Origin: Granulicella sp. L56
GTDB taxonomy: Bacteria; Acidobacteriota; Terriglobia; Terriglobales; Acidobacteriaceae
Reading direction: 5' to 3'
DNA: 64,000 bases
Assembly: GCF_009765835.1 (NCBI RefSeq)
Contig: NZ_LMUS01000006.1
Coordinates: 1,942,438 to 2,006,437 of the forward strand
Positions 8,075 to 15,846 of the stretch are shown here, piece by piece. The translations under genes were made by a program, and so were the position numbers. The notes beneath the pieces were generated by a model. That model searched no databases. It was not told the origin of the DNA and worked only from the letters and a program-made list of their open reading frames with translations. Position 1 is the first letter of the stretch. The number at the start of each line of letters is the position of its first letter.

Positions 8075-9877
8075 TCAGCGCTGGCGGATGGTTCGGTCGA
8101 TCTGGGCTCTTTCGGCGGCGAGCTTATTTGACATATCGTGATCGCCACGGCGGTCCGCTTCAGCCATGAGGGTGCGGACCTCGCGCTGACGACGTTCGAG
8201 GTATCTGGTTTCGAGAGTGTGGAGAGCGTGTTCGACCTGCTCGGTCATGGATTGGGCGTCGGATCGGGCGTCGGCCTCGGCGGGGTCTTCGTGGTGCTGA
8301 AGGGCGAGGGCCAGCAGAGTGTGGCTCTGCGGGTCCTGTGCGGCATCGAGCGGGTTGGGCGGAACGGGCGCGTTGGCCAGTGTCTCTATGAGGGCGGCAG
8401 CGGGAAGGTTCTCGTACCACTCGGGATGCTGCGAGAGCTGATCGGCGGCGAGGATGCGAGCGGGATCGTGCTCAGGAAGCACAAGGGCGCGGAGGAGAAT
8501 GCGCTCGTTCTCGCTGGCCGGGTCGGCTTTGTGCGAGCGAACGCTTTCGACGCGCTGGGCGGCGGCCTGCTTGATCTCCTGCCGGAGAATCTGGGAGTCG
8601 ATGCCTAGCTTCTGCGCGGCGTCGGCGGCGAACTCGTCGCGGTGGATGCGGTTGGGCATGCGACGAATGTGAGGCAGCAGGAAGTTGAGCGCCTTGACCT
8701 TGGCGTCGGCGGTGCGTGCGGGGAAGAGCTGGCGGGCGCGGTCGATGAGGTAGTCGGAATATCGCTTGGCTCCGCGCAACGCAGCCATGTAGGCCTGAAC
8801 ACCTTGTTCGCGGACGAAGCGATCGGGGTCGAGGCCGCCATCAAGGGTGACGACCTTCACCTCAAAGTCCTCTTCGGTGAGCAGAGCGATGGACTTTTCT
8901 GCGGCGGTCTGTCCGGCGCCGTCGGGGTCAAAATTAACGATGACCTTTTTGGTAAAGCGGCCGAGCAGGCGTACCTGCATCTCAGTGAACGCAGTGCCGG
9001 AGGTTGCGACGACGGGCTGCACGCCGGCCATGTAGACGGAGATACAGTCCATCTGGCCTTCGACCAGGACGGCAAAATCGCTGGTGCGGATAGCGGCCTT
9101 GGCCTTGTCGAGATTGAAGAGGACTTGGCCCTTGGTATAGAGCGGCGTCTCCGGCGAGTTCATGTACTTGGCGATGTCGCGGCCCTTTTCGTCCTGGCCA
9201 TCGAGGGCGCGGGCGGTGAAGGCGATGGTCTTTCCCTGCTCGTTAGCGATGGGGAAGGTGATGCGCTTGCGAAAGCGGGCGTAGAGCTGGCCGTGGGAGC
9301 CGTCCGCCTGCTCCTTGGCGCTGAAGAGGCCGCTGGCACGCATGGCCTCTTCGTTGAAGTGCGGCTTGAGGCGGTCGCGCATGTCGTTGAAGTCATCGGG
9401 CGCGTAGCCGATGCGGAACTTGGCGATGGTCTCGGGGGTGACGCCGCGGCCGGTGAGGTACTCGCGGGCGCGGGCGGCTTCGGGAGATTTGAGCTGCGCC
9501 TCAAAATATTGGGTCGCGGCCTCGTGGATGTCCATGAGCTGACGGCGCAGTCCGGCTTCGCGTGCCTCTTCGGGCGAGTTGAACTCGCGCTTGGGCAGCG
9601 GGATGCCGCACTTGGCGGCGACGGTGCGGATGGCCTCGGGGAAGCTAACGTTTTCGAGCTTCATGACGAAGGTGAAGACATCGCCCTTCTCGTGGCAGCC
9701 GAAGCAGTAGAAGTAGCCGTGGTTCGCGTTGACGGAGAAGGAGCCGGTCTTCTCCTTGTGAAAGGGACATAGCCCGGTGTAGTTCTGCGCGCCGGTCTTG
9801 CGCAGCTTCACGTAGTCGCCAATGATCTTGACGATGTCGGCCTGCTGCTTGACGGTCTGGGCGAAGTTGTCGGACAT
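8075..9877 (-). CDS. dnaG: DNA primase
   Basis: A 600-residue primase that makes RNA primers at the replication fork. The N-terminal CHC2 zinc ribbon is complete (CPFHKEKTGSFSV ... FYCFGCHEKGD, about residues 38-66), followed by the primase N-domain, the TOPRIM domain (VEGQMDCISVYMAG, then NFDPDGAGQTAAEKS) and a helical C-terminal helicase-binding region. The frame is open further upstream to 10207, but that extension has no primase similarity; MSDNFAQTVKQQADIVKII is the normal N-terminus, so I place the start at 9877. The ribosome site is weak. An intergenic repeat follows the stop. Confidence 0.96.
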   Translation of the reverse strand: MSDNFAQTVKQQADIVKIIGDYVKLRKTGAQNYTGLCPFHKEKTGSFSVNANHGYFYCFGCHEKGDVFTFVMKLENVSFPEAIRTVAAKCGIPLPKREFNSPEEAREAGLRRQLMDIHEAATQYFEAQLKSPEAARAREYLTGRGVTPETIAKFRIGYAPDDFNDMRDRLKPHFNEEAMRASGLFSAKEQADGSHGQLYARFRKRITFPIANEQGKTIAFTARALDGQDEKGRDIAKYMNSPETPLYTKGQVLFNLDKAKAAIRTSDFAVLVEGQMDCISVYMAGVQPVVATSGTAFTEMQVRLLGRFTKKVIVNFDPDGAGQTAAEKSIALLTEEDFEVKVVTLDGGLDPDRFVREQGVQAYMAALRGAKRYSDYLIDRARQLFPARTADAKVKALNFLLPHIRRMPNRIHRDEFAADAAQKLGIDSQILRQEIKQAAAQRVESVRSHKADPASENERILLRALVLPEHDPARILAADQLSQHPEWYENLPAAALIETLANAPVPPNPLDAAQDPQSHTLLALALQHHEDPAEADARSDAQSMTEQVEHALHTLETRYLERRQREVRTLMAEADRRGDHDMSNKLAAERAQIDRTIRQR

Positions 9878-10010
9878 GCTGGGTGGAAGTATCAGTTTAG
9901 ATGAGAGGTGGTTTGGACGTGGACTTCGATTACCTTCGACGTAATTGCGGGTGATTCCGGGAGAGTCGATATTGAGAAGGTAACAACTCTGAATAGCGAG
10001 AGGAAAACTT

Positions 10011-10400
10011 ATGACGACACTGACCATTACGAAGACCGCACCGCCGGAGTGGCTGCTGGCTTTCTGGAAAGAAATCGATGACAAAACCTTTGGCAAAGGC
10101 TTTGACTGTTTTGTGGAGGACGCTACCTGCCGCCTTGGCGTTGCGGAATGGAATGGCCGCGAGCAGATTCGCGAGAGCCTGCGCGCATTTATCGATACGG
10201 GCTTCACCGCACATCACGATGTGACCGAATACTGGGATGGCGGCTCGATCAAAATCTTTCGCGGCATCGTCACCATGAGACCCGATGACAGCAGCCAGAA
10301 GACGGTGAAGCCTGTGATGACGCATTTCTTTTACATGGACGAGGCAGATCCCTCGAAGGTCCGTAGCTGGGTTGGATCGGTAGGCCCTGTCCAGTTTTGA
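10011..10400 (+). CDS. NTF2-like (SnoaL-type) protein
   Basis: A 129-residue single-domain protein. The pattern of an N-terminal helix (PEWLLAFWKEIDDKTFGKGFDCF), then LRAFIDTGFTAHHDVTEYWDGGSIKIFRGIVTM, fits the alpha+beta cone of the NTF2/SnoaL superfamily, which includes small isomerases, hydrolases and ligand-binding proteins. GAGAGG sits just before the ATG. It is transcribed divergently from dnaG. Which reaction it performs, if any, is not visible. Confidence 0.65.
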   Translation: MTTLTITKTAPPEWLLAFWKEIDDKTFGKGFDCFVEDATCRLGVAEWNGREQIRESLRAFIDTGFTAHHDVTEYWDGGSIKIFRGIVTMRPDDSSQKTVKPVMTHFFYMDEADPSKVRSWVGSVGPVQF

Positions 10401-10413
10401 GGCGCAATGTCTG

Positions 10414-10464
10414 GTTTGCGCTGAATCCTGCGCTCTCGCTGTCGGGAGCCGATTTAGCGCAAAC
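10414..10464. promoter_or_regulatory. Pair of inverted 9-bp half sites before HTH gene
   Basis: gtttgcgct at 10414-10422 and its exact complement agcgcaaac at 10456-10464, with centres 42 bp apart (about four helical turns), 38 bp before the regulator's ATG. Possible autoregulatory operator; a TATAAA at 10478 may be the -10. Confidence 0.4.
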
Positions 10465-10501
10465 TAGAGATGCCAGTTATAAACGATGCGAACGGAGTTC
10501 G

Positions 10502-11278
10502 ATGAATTCCTCAAACCAGATGACACAGCAGACAGAGCATGCGTTGGGGGAGCTGCTTCGCTACTGGAGACAGCAGCGAGGAAAGAGCCAGCTCGATCTA
10601 TCGCTCGATGCCGGAGTTTCGCAACGCCATATCAGTTTTGTGGAAAGCGGCCGCAGTGTTCCCAGCAGGGAGTTGTTGTTGAGTCTGGCGAAGACGCTGG
10701 ACGTTCCTCTTCGCGAACAGAACGCTCTTTTGCTTGCGTCTGGATACGCTCCGGTGTTCGTCGAAAGCAAGTGGGACGCGCCGGAGATGACCGTCGTCGC
10801 GAGGGCGATCGATCGCATGTTGGCGCAGCATGAACCGCACCCGGCCCTGTTGATGGATCGCTACTGGAACGTACTGAAGACGAACGAAGCCGCACCACGT
10901 TTTTTTGGTTCGTTCGTGGATCTGTCGGCTCGGAAAAGCCCGCGAAATATTCTTCATCTGATGTTCGATCCAGAGGGGATGCGGCCTTTTATCGAAGATT
11001 GGGAAGATCTGGCTTCGGGCCTGTTACAGCGGGTGCAACGAGAAGCTATAGGTCACGTCACCGATAGGAAAACGATCGAATTGCTGGACGCCTTGAAGAA
11101 ATATCCCGGAGTGAAAGAACTGAGCGTGACCCGGAAGAGTCAAGCTCCGGTGTTGTCGATGACCTTCGTAAAAAACGGCAAGAGGTCTTCGTATTTTTCT
11201 ATGGTCTCGACGATTGGCTTACCGCAAGATATTACGGCGCAGGAGTTTCGGTTGGAATGCTTGTTTCCTGTAGAGTGA
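10502..11278 (+). CDS. XRE-family regulator with MmyB-like ligand domain
   Basis: About 258 residues. An N-terminal helix-turn-helix (LGELLRYWRQQRGKSQLDLSLDAGVSQRHISFVESGRSVPSRELLLSLAKTL as successive short motifs) is followed by a C-terminal domain with ALLMDRYWNVLKTNEAAPRFF, the hallmark of the MmyB-like (PAS-like) ligand-binding region found in many actinobacterial and proteobacterial regulators. I start it at 10502, where GGAG precedes the ATG and the protein begins just before the HTH; the frame is open upstream to 10397 but that part is not conserved-looking. It may control the downstream esterase or the upstream NTF2-like gene (inference from neighbourhood). Confidence 0.85.
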   Translation: MNSSNQMTQQTEHALGELLRYWRQQRGKSQLDLSLDAGVSQRHISFVESGRSVPSRELLLSLAKTLDVPLREQNALLLASGYAPVFVESKWDAPEMTVVARAIDRMLAQHEPHPALLMDRYWNVLKTNEAAPRFFGSFVDLSARKSPRNILHLMFDPEGMRPFIEDWEDLASGLLQRVQREAIGHVTDRKTIELLDALKKYPGVKELSVTRKSQAPVLSMTFVKNGKRSSYFSMVSTIGLPQDITAQEFRLECLFPVE

Positions 11279-11413
11279 CGGTGCATCGCGAGGCCGGTAA
11301 TGCGGACGCCGCAAACAGAGGCATTTATCTGGCGTCCCGATCATCTCATCTACAGTTTTTGCAGAGAGGGCGGCGGAACGGGTCGGCCAGAGTCGATGAA
11401 TGAAGGCAATGCC

Positions 11414-12133
11414 ATGAAGGAGCAAGTACGCAATCACGTCAACCGCAAGCTAAGTGAGTCCGACGGAGCGCCCGCCGAGCCCGCCGGGGCAGTCTCGGGA
11501 GAGTTTGTCACTGAGACGTTCGAGTACGACGGTGGACGGCAGGTCACGGTATACGTTCCACCGGACACGCCCGAAGCAATCGTCTTCGCCGCCGACGGTC
11601 AGGGAATCTCGAAGTGGGGCCGGTTGCTTGAGCAGGCCGACGTACCGTCCACAATGATCGTCGGTGTACATAGGCTGACCGATGAGACGCTGCGGCTCCA
11701 TGAGTACTCCCCGGGGTTCGAGCCGGAGCGGTTCGCGGCACACGAGAAGTTCTTCGTCGAGGACGTTCGCCGCTGGACGGAGTCGCGGTTTGGCGTGGCG
11801 CTGCCCACTGAACGTACCGCAGTATTCGGCGTCTCGGCGGGTGCAGAGCTGGCCCTCGCTCTTGGGCTGCGGCATCCACATATCTACGGTGCGGTCTTCT
11901 GCGCCTCGCCTGGCGGCGGTTACAAGCCGCCCGGCGTTATGCCGAGTTCGCTTCCGCGCACATACCTTGTCGCTGGCACACAGGAGCCGTTCTTCCTCGA
12001 GAACGCAAGGAGGTGGGCGGACGCGCTGCGCGATGCAGATGCGGATGTCGTTATGAATGAGCGAGCTGGATCGCACGGTGGAGCATTCTGGAGAGAAGAG
12101 TTCCCGCTGATGGTGGCCTGGGCATTCGGGTGA
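11414..12133 (+). CDS. Alpha/beta hydrolase, esterase (enterochelin-esterase/esterase D-like)
   Basis: About 239 residues of alpha/beta hydrolase fold. The nucleophile elbow is VFGVSAGAEL (GxSxG); the acid is probably within GTQEPFF, and the catalytic His is in ERAGSHGGAFW near the C-terminus. The ETFEYDGGRQVTVYVPP opening resembles Fes/esterase D-type enzymes acting on bulky esters. GAAGG lies 6 nt before the ATG at 11414; an in-frame ATG at 11396 is possible. There is no signal peptide, so it is predicted cytoplasmic. Substrate unknown. Confidence 0.7.
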   Translation: MKEQVRNHVNRKLSESDGAPAEPAGAVSGEFVTETFEYDGGRQVTVYVPPDTPEAIVFAADGQGISKWGRLLEQADVPSTMIVGVHRLTDETLRLHEYSPGFEPERFAAHEKFFVEDVRRWTESRFGVALPTERTAVFGVSAGAELALALGLRHPHIYGAVFCASPGGGYKPPGVMPSSLPRTYLVAGTQEPFFLENARRWADALRDADADVVMNERAGSHGGAFWREEFPLMVAWAFG

Positions 12134-12684
12134 TGATGCATCCCGGTGTGGCTGACACAATGCGACCGGGACGTTGGCTTTGCCCTACGAATATCCTGCT
12201 TTTGAGGGAGCGCAGGGCGTAGACTGGTAACATCACTGAAAAATACCAGCTATTTAGAAGAAGAATGGCATGGTTTTGCCCTTCCTGCTGCGACGGAAAG
12301 TTGCGTTGAGCTGTACGATCGACCGCTCTGCAACGGTTTAAAGCGAACAAGATACTGCACTTCACCCGCGAATTCAGCAGAACATGAGCCTGAGGCGCCG
12401 CAAAGAATGGGAGATTCCCGTGCGCTCAGAACTAATTTTTCGTGCCAAAGAGACTGTTGCCAACAAGTACAAGCTCTGCCAGACAGCCTCCAAAGCCACC
12501 CGGCGGCTCCATATTTCCTCGCGAAACACACCGCACACGATCAACGATGCCTTTGTGCGGATCGCCGATGGCTCTGACCTTCCCCTCTCTGTCGAATTGA
12601 TTCCATTGTCGTCGTAGTCTGCATTGGCAGATCAGGTAGCACCGTTCCGGCGTGCGAGTTATCCTTTCCACAGGAGGGAGCTCG
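12134..12684. other. 551 bp without a recognisable gene
   Basis: Only short, unrelated frames on both strands, none with a good ribosome site or recognisable motif. I found no tRNA-like or strong hairpin structure. The last 15 bp hold the AGGAGGGAG ribosome site for the next gene. Confidence 0.4.
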
Positions 12685-13497
12685 ATGTTCCGTACCGCCT
12701 TCAGGCATAGCTCAGGCGTCTTTTTGCTTGTGGCTATCGCTGCGGTTGCCGGGCTCGCGCCGACTCCTGCGTGGGCGGTGAAGCCAGCGAGCACCTTGCC
12801 TGCTGTGGCGCCGGCTGCCAGCGCTTCGACGCCAGCGCCGGATTCAGACGATGACGACCAAGTTTCACAACGGATGGTGATCGGCGACTTCAACCACGAC
12901 GGCGTTGCCGATATGGCGGAAGCTGTTCCCGCTGCCACCGGAACGGCAGTTTTGACGATATCGCTGGGGCAGGCAGACGGCTCCTTCAAGCAGTTGGCGT
13001 CGATGCCTTTACCGGGGCGCAATCCTATGGATATCGTTGTCGGCGACTTCAACCAGGATGGCATTCCGGACCTGCTGGTAGGAGACGATGACGGAACGCT
13101 GACACTATTTCTGGGCGATGGGACGGGGAAGATGATCTCTGCTGGCGCAGTGGCGCATGTGGGCTCTGTGGTGTCGATTGCGGTGGGCGACTTCAACCAC
13201 GATGGCATTCTGGATGTGGCCGTCTCGGACTGGCGCTCGAGTTCGGTAGCAATACTGCTTGGCATTGGAAAAGGTTCGCTACGGAGTGCAGGATCTTTTC
13301 CTCTGCGAATGGCGGGGAAGACTCCTCACGTAACAGTCGCGGACTTCAATGGAGACGGCATTCCTGACCTGGCAGTGGTGTACGACGATGACGATGGGGG
13401 CACCTACGACGTGATGCTGGGCAATGGAAGCGGCGCTTTTACGTTTGCGCCCAGTCTGAGCCTGGCGAGAGACCCGAACTCTCATTGCGTTACCTAG
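12685..13497 (+). CDS. Secreted FG-GAP/VCBS repeat protein, possibly truncated
   Basis: About 270 residues with a signal peptide (FLLVAIAAVAGLAPTPAWA) and four FG-GAP-type repeats, each with a calcium-loop motif: GDFNHDGVADMAEA, GDFNQDGIPDLLVG, GDFNHDGILDVAVS and ADFNGDGIPDLAVV. Such repeats build integrin-like beta-propellers, usually seven blades; four with an abrupt end (PNSHCVT) suggests a 3' truncation or a partial propeller. Aspartate-rich DSDDDDQ precedes the first repeat. AGGAGGGAG before the ATG at 12685 fixes the start. Likely exported and involved in adhesion or surface binding (inference). Confidence 0.8.
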   Translation: MFRTAFRHSSGVFLLVAIAAVAGLAPTPAWAVKPASTLPAVAPAASASTPAPDSDDDDQVSQRMVIGDFNHDGVADMAEAVPAATGTAVLTISLGQADGSFKQLASMPLPGRNPMDIVVGDFNQDGIPDLLVGDDDGTLTLFLGDGTGKMISAGAVAHVGSVVSIAVGDFNHDGILDVAVSDWRSSSVAILLGIGKGSLRSAGSFPLRMAGKTPHVTVADFNGDGIPDLAVVYDDDDGGTYDVMLGNGSGAFTFAPSLSLARDPNSHCVT

Positions 13498-13610
13498 CCG
13501 CGCATTACCGATTAAGAACATGCTTGCTTGAAATCCTAACTCCCCTATTTTGATGGCGAATCGAATGCGCAAGCGGTAGGCTTGTGGCTGTTCAGGGAGC
13601 GGTGTTTTTT

Positions 13611-14981
13611 ATGACGAAGACGCTTGAAGTAAAAGAGCGGTTTGCCCTGGGACAGGAGCGGCGCAAGCAGATGCGCCGTACCGTCCATGCGGAGTGGAAG
13701 GCCAGCGAGCGCAAGGAGCATCCGCTGAAGCTGCTGGCGGCGTCGATGCGCGGCAGGGTTCCGGCGCTGGTGACGCTGAAGTATCAGCGCATGGCGCTTT
13801 CTCCCTTTGGATACTTTCGCGGCGCAGTGCCGGTGATGGCGTATGACCTTTCGTTGGTGGGCAATACGGGGATACTGAGCCAACTGTGCGGCGACGCGCA
13901 TGTGCGCAACCTGGGCGCGTATGCCGGACCGGACGGTCGGCTGGTCTTCGACATCAACGACTTTGACGAGTCGCTGGTGGGGCCGTTCGAGTGGGATGTA
14001 AAGCGGATGGCCACCAGCCTGATCCTGGCGGGACGCGAGGCGGGAGTGAAGGGCGTGCATTGCCGTGATGCGGCGGCGGTCTTTCTGGAGCGCTACCGGT
14101 ATTGCATCACGGCGTTTGTACGGATGCCGTTGCTGGAGGTGGCACGTTATCAGGTGCATCGGCTGAAGAACGTGTCTCCGGTGGAGGGGATTCTGCGGCT
14201 GGCGGAGAGGGCGACGCCGATGCATACGCTGTCTGAGTTGACGGAGGTGGTGAAGGCTGCTGGTCAGCAGAAGAGCCGCGTGTTCAAGACCATCGCTCCA
14301 GTGCTGACGCGAGTGAAGGGACGAGAGGCGGAACGAGTTGTAGCTTCGCTGGAGCTGTATGCGGAGAGTCTGCTGCGCGAGCGGCGGCATCTCTTCTCGC
14401 AGTACAGGCCGGTCGATGTGGCGTTCAAGGTGGTGGGGACGGGATCGGTGGGGCTGCGCGACTACTGCGTTTACATGGAGGGCAATGGCGCGAAAGATCC
14501 ACTGTTCATCCAGATCAAGGAAGAGGTGGCATCGGCCTATGCGCCTTACATCGGGAAGGTGAATGGGGGCAAGGGGCTATCGAACCATAGGGGGAAATAT
14601 CACCAGGGCCGTCGCGCGGTGGAGGGTCAGCGCGCGATGCAGATGCAGTCCGATCCTTTTCTGGGATGGACGACGATCGATGGGCGCGAGTATATGGTGC
14701 GTCAGCTCAACGATCACAAGGCATCGATTCAGGTAGTGGATTTGAAGGCCGGGCTGCTGGAGTATGCGAACGTGTGTGGAGAGCTGCTGGCGCGGGGCCA
14801 TGCGCGGTCGGGCGACTGCCTGATGCTGGGAGGATATCTTGGCAAGTCTTCGCGGTTCGATGAGGCCGTCGTAAAGTTTGCAGAGGCCTATGCGAATCAG
14901 ACAGAGAAGGACTGGCATGAGCTGGTGCAATCGATGAAAAAGTCAGGGAAGAAAGCCGCGAGTGGAAAAGACGCTTCATAA
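13611..14981 (+). CDS. DUF2252 family protein
   Basis: A 456-residue protein of the DUF2252 family. Family landmarks include YQRMALSPFGYFRGA (about residue 60), LCGDAHVRNLGAYAGPDGRLVFDINDFDE (about 90-120, a kinase-like GDxHxxN and D-x-N-D-F-D pattern), VGTGSVGLRDYCVYMEG and FIQIKEE. The GDAHVRNL and DINDFDE motifs recall aminoglycoside-phosphotransferase-type kinases, so a phosphotransferase role is plausible but unproven. Start at 13611 is supported by an AGGGAGCGG; a GTG nine codons upstream is less likely. Confidence 0.85.
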   Translation: MTKTLEVKERFALGQERRKQMRRTVHAEWKASERKEHPLKLLAASMRGRVPALVTLKYQRMALSPFGYFRGAVPVMAYDLSLVGNTGILSQLCGDAHVRNLGAYAGPDGRLVFDINDFDESLVGPFEWDVKRMATSLILAGREAGVKGVHCRDAAAVFLERYRYCITAFVRMPLLEVARYQVHRLKNVSPVEGILRLAERATPMHTLSELTEVVKAAGQQKSRVFKTIAPVLTRVKGREAERVVASLELYAESLLRERRHLFSQYRPVDVAFKVVGTGSVGLRDYCVYMEGNGAKDPLFIQIKEEVASAYAPYIGKVNGGKGLSNHRGKYHQGRRAVEGQRAMQMQSDPFLGWTTIDGREYMVRQLNDHKASIQVVDLKAGLLEYANVCGELLARGHARSGDCLMLGGYLGKSSRFDEAVVKFAEAYANQTEKDWHELVQSMKKSGKKAASGKDAS

Positions 14982-15071
14982 GTAGCGATCAGGCACGGGC
15001 CTCGGCGCAGGAAGAGGCTGCGATGCGTCTGGGCTCACGGCAGGGTGGAGTTGCACCTAGAATGATGAGAG

Positions 15072-15830
15072 GTGCTGAGCCAACAACAACTCGACCAGGT
15101 ATGCGTGGTGCTGGTGCGGGCGCGCAATCCAAATAACATTGGAGCGGTGGCGCGAGCGATGCACGACTTTGGATTTCGCCATCTGCGCGTGGTGAACGAG
15201 TACGCTGTGCCGTTTGCCACAGCGCGTTCCGCCATCGATGCCTCCGAAGTGCTGGCTGGCGCGAAAGAGTTTGGCAGCGTAGCCGAGGCAGTTGCCGACT
15301 GCACGCTGGTGGTGGGAACGACGGCGGTGGGTGAGCGGGCCTTGCTGCATCCGCTCCATGCGCCGCCTGAGGCCGCTGTGGAGATTGGTAATGCGCTGGC
15401 GAGCGAGGGACGGGTGGCGCTGTTGTTCGGCTCAGAGAAGACAGGGTTGAGCAACGACGAGTTGAGCCATTGTCACTGGCTGTTGACCATTCCCATGAAA
15501 GAACATGAGGACGTGCGGCACCCCTCTATGAATTTGGGCCACGCCGCAGCAGTCTGCCTGTATGAGCTGGTGCGCGAGACGGGAGTACATCGTGGAGTGG
15601 GCGTTTCGGTTGTGGCCGAGGCCGGGGAAGTAGAGCGGCTGACGGCGTTGCTGACCGAGGTGCTCGAGCAGACGGGCTATACGCGGAGGCATCCTGCGAA
15701 TTGCGATGAGGCACAGATAAGACGGCTGGTTTTGCGCATGGGTGTGTCGGCGAACGATGTGCCGGTGTGGATGGGGATTCTGCGGCAGGTATTGTGGAAG
15801 GCGCGCGGTGCTGAGGCAGGCAAGGAATAG
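15072..15830 (+). CDS. SPOUT RNA 2'-O-methyltransferase, TrmJ-like
   Basis: A 252-residue SpoU/TrmH-superfamily enzyme. Motif 1 NPNNIGAVARAMHDFGF, motif 2 VALLFGSEKTGLSNDEL and motif 3 HPSMNLGHAAAVCLYEL build the knotted SAM-binding site. The order and the extra C-terminal helical region resemble TrmJ, which methylates ribose at position 32 of tRNA. It starts with GTG; I see no in-frame ATG that would work. It sits directly upstream of the S9 peptidase gene (16 nt gap), so the two may share a transcript, with no obvious functional link. Confidence 0.85.
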   Translation: MLSQQQLDQVCVVLVRARNPNNIGAVARAMHDFGFRHLRVVNEYAVPFATARSAIDASEVLAGAKEFGSVAEAVADCTLVVGTTAVGERALLHPLHAPPEAAVEIGNALASEGRVALLFGSEKTGLSNDELSHCHWLLTIPMKEHEDVRHPSMNLGHAAAVCLYELVRETGVHRGVGVSVVAEAGEVERLTALLTEVLEQTGYTRRHPANCDEAQIRRLVLRMGVSANDVPVWMGILRQVLWKARGAEAGKE

Positions 15831-15846
15831 GTTGGGAGGTTGTTTG

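Noticed and set aside
8642..9772. 376-residue frame antisense to dnaG
   Set aside because: Mirror of dnaG codon bias; Gly/Val/Leu/Glu-rich with no motif or ribosome site.
9878..10207. N-terminal extension of dnaG to 10207
   Set aside because: The added 110 residues resemble no primase; MSDNFAQTV is the normal start and the extension overlaps the divergent promoter region and NTF2-like gene.
12384..12617. 77-residue frame in the 12.1-12.7 kb gap
   Set aside because: No ribosome site, no recognised motif, and equal-length frames exist on the other strand.
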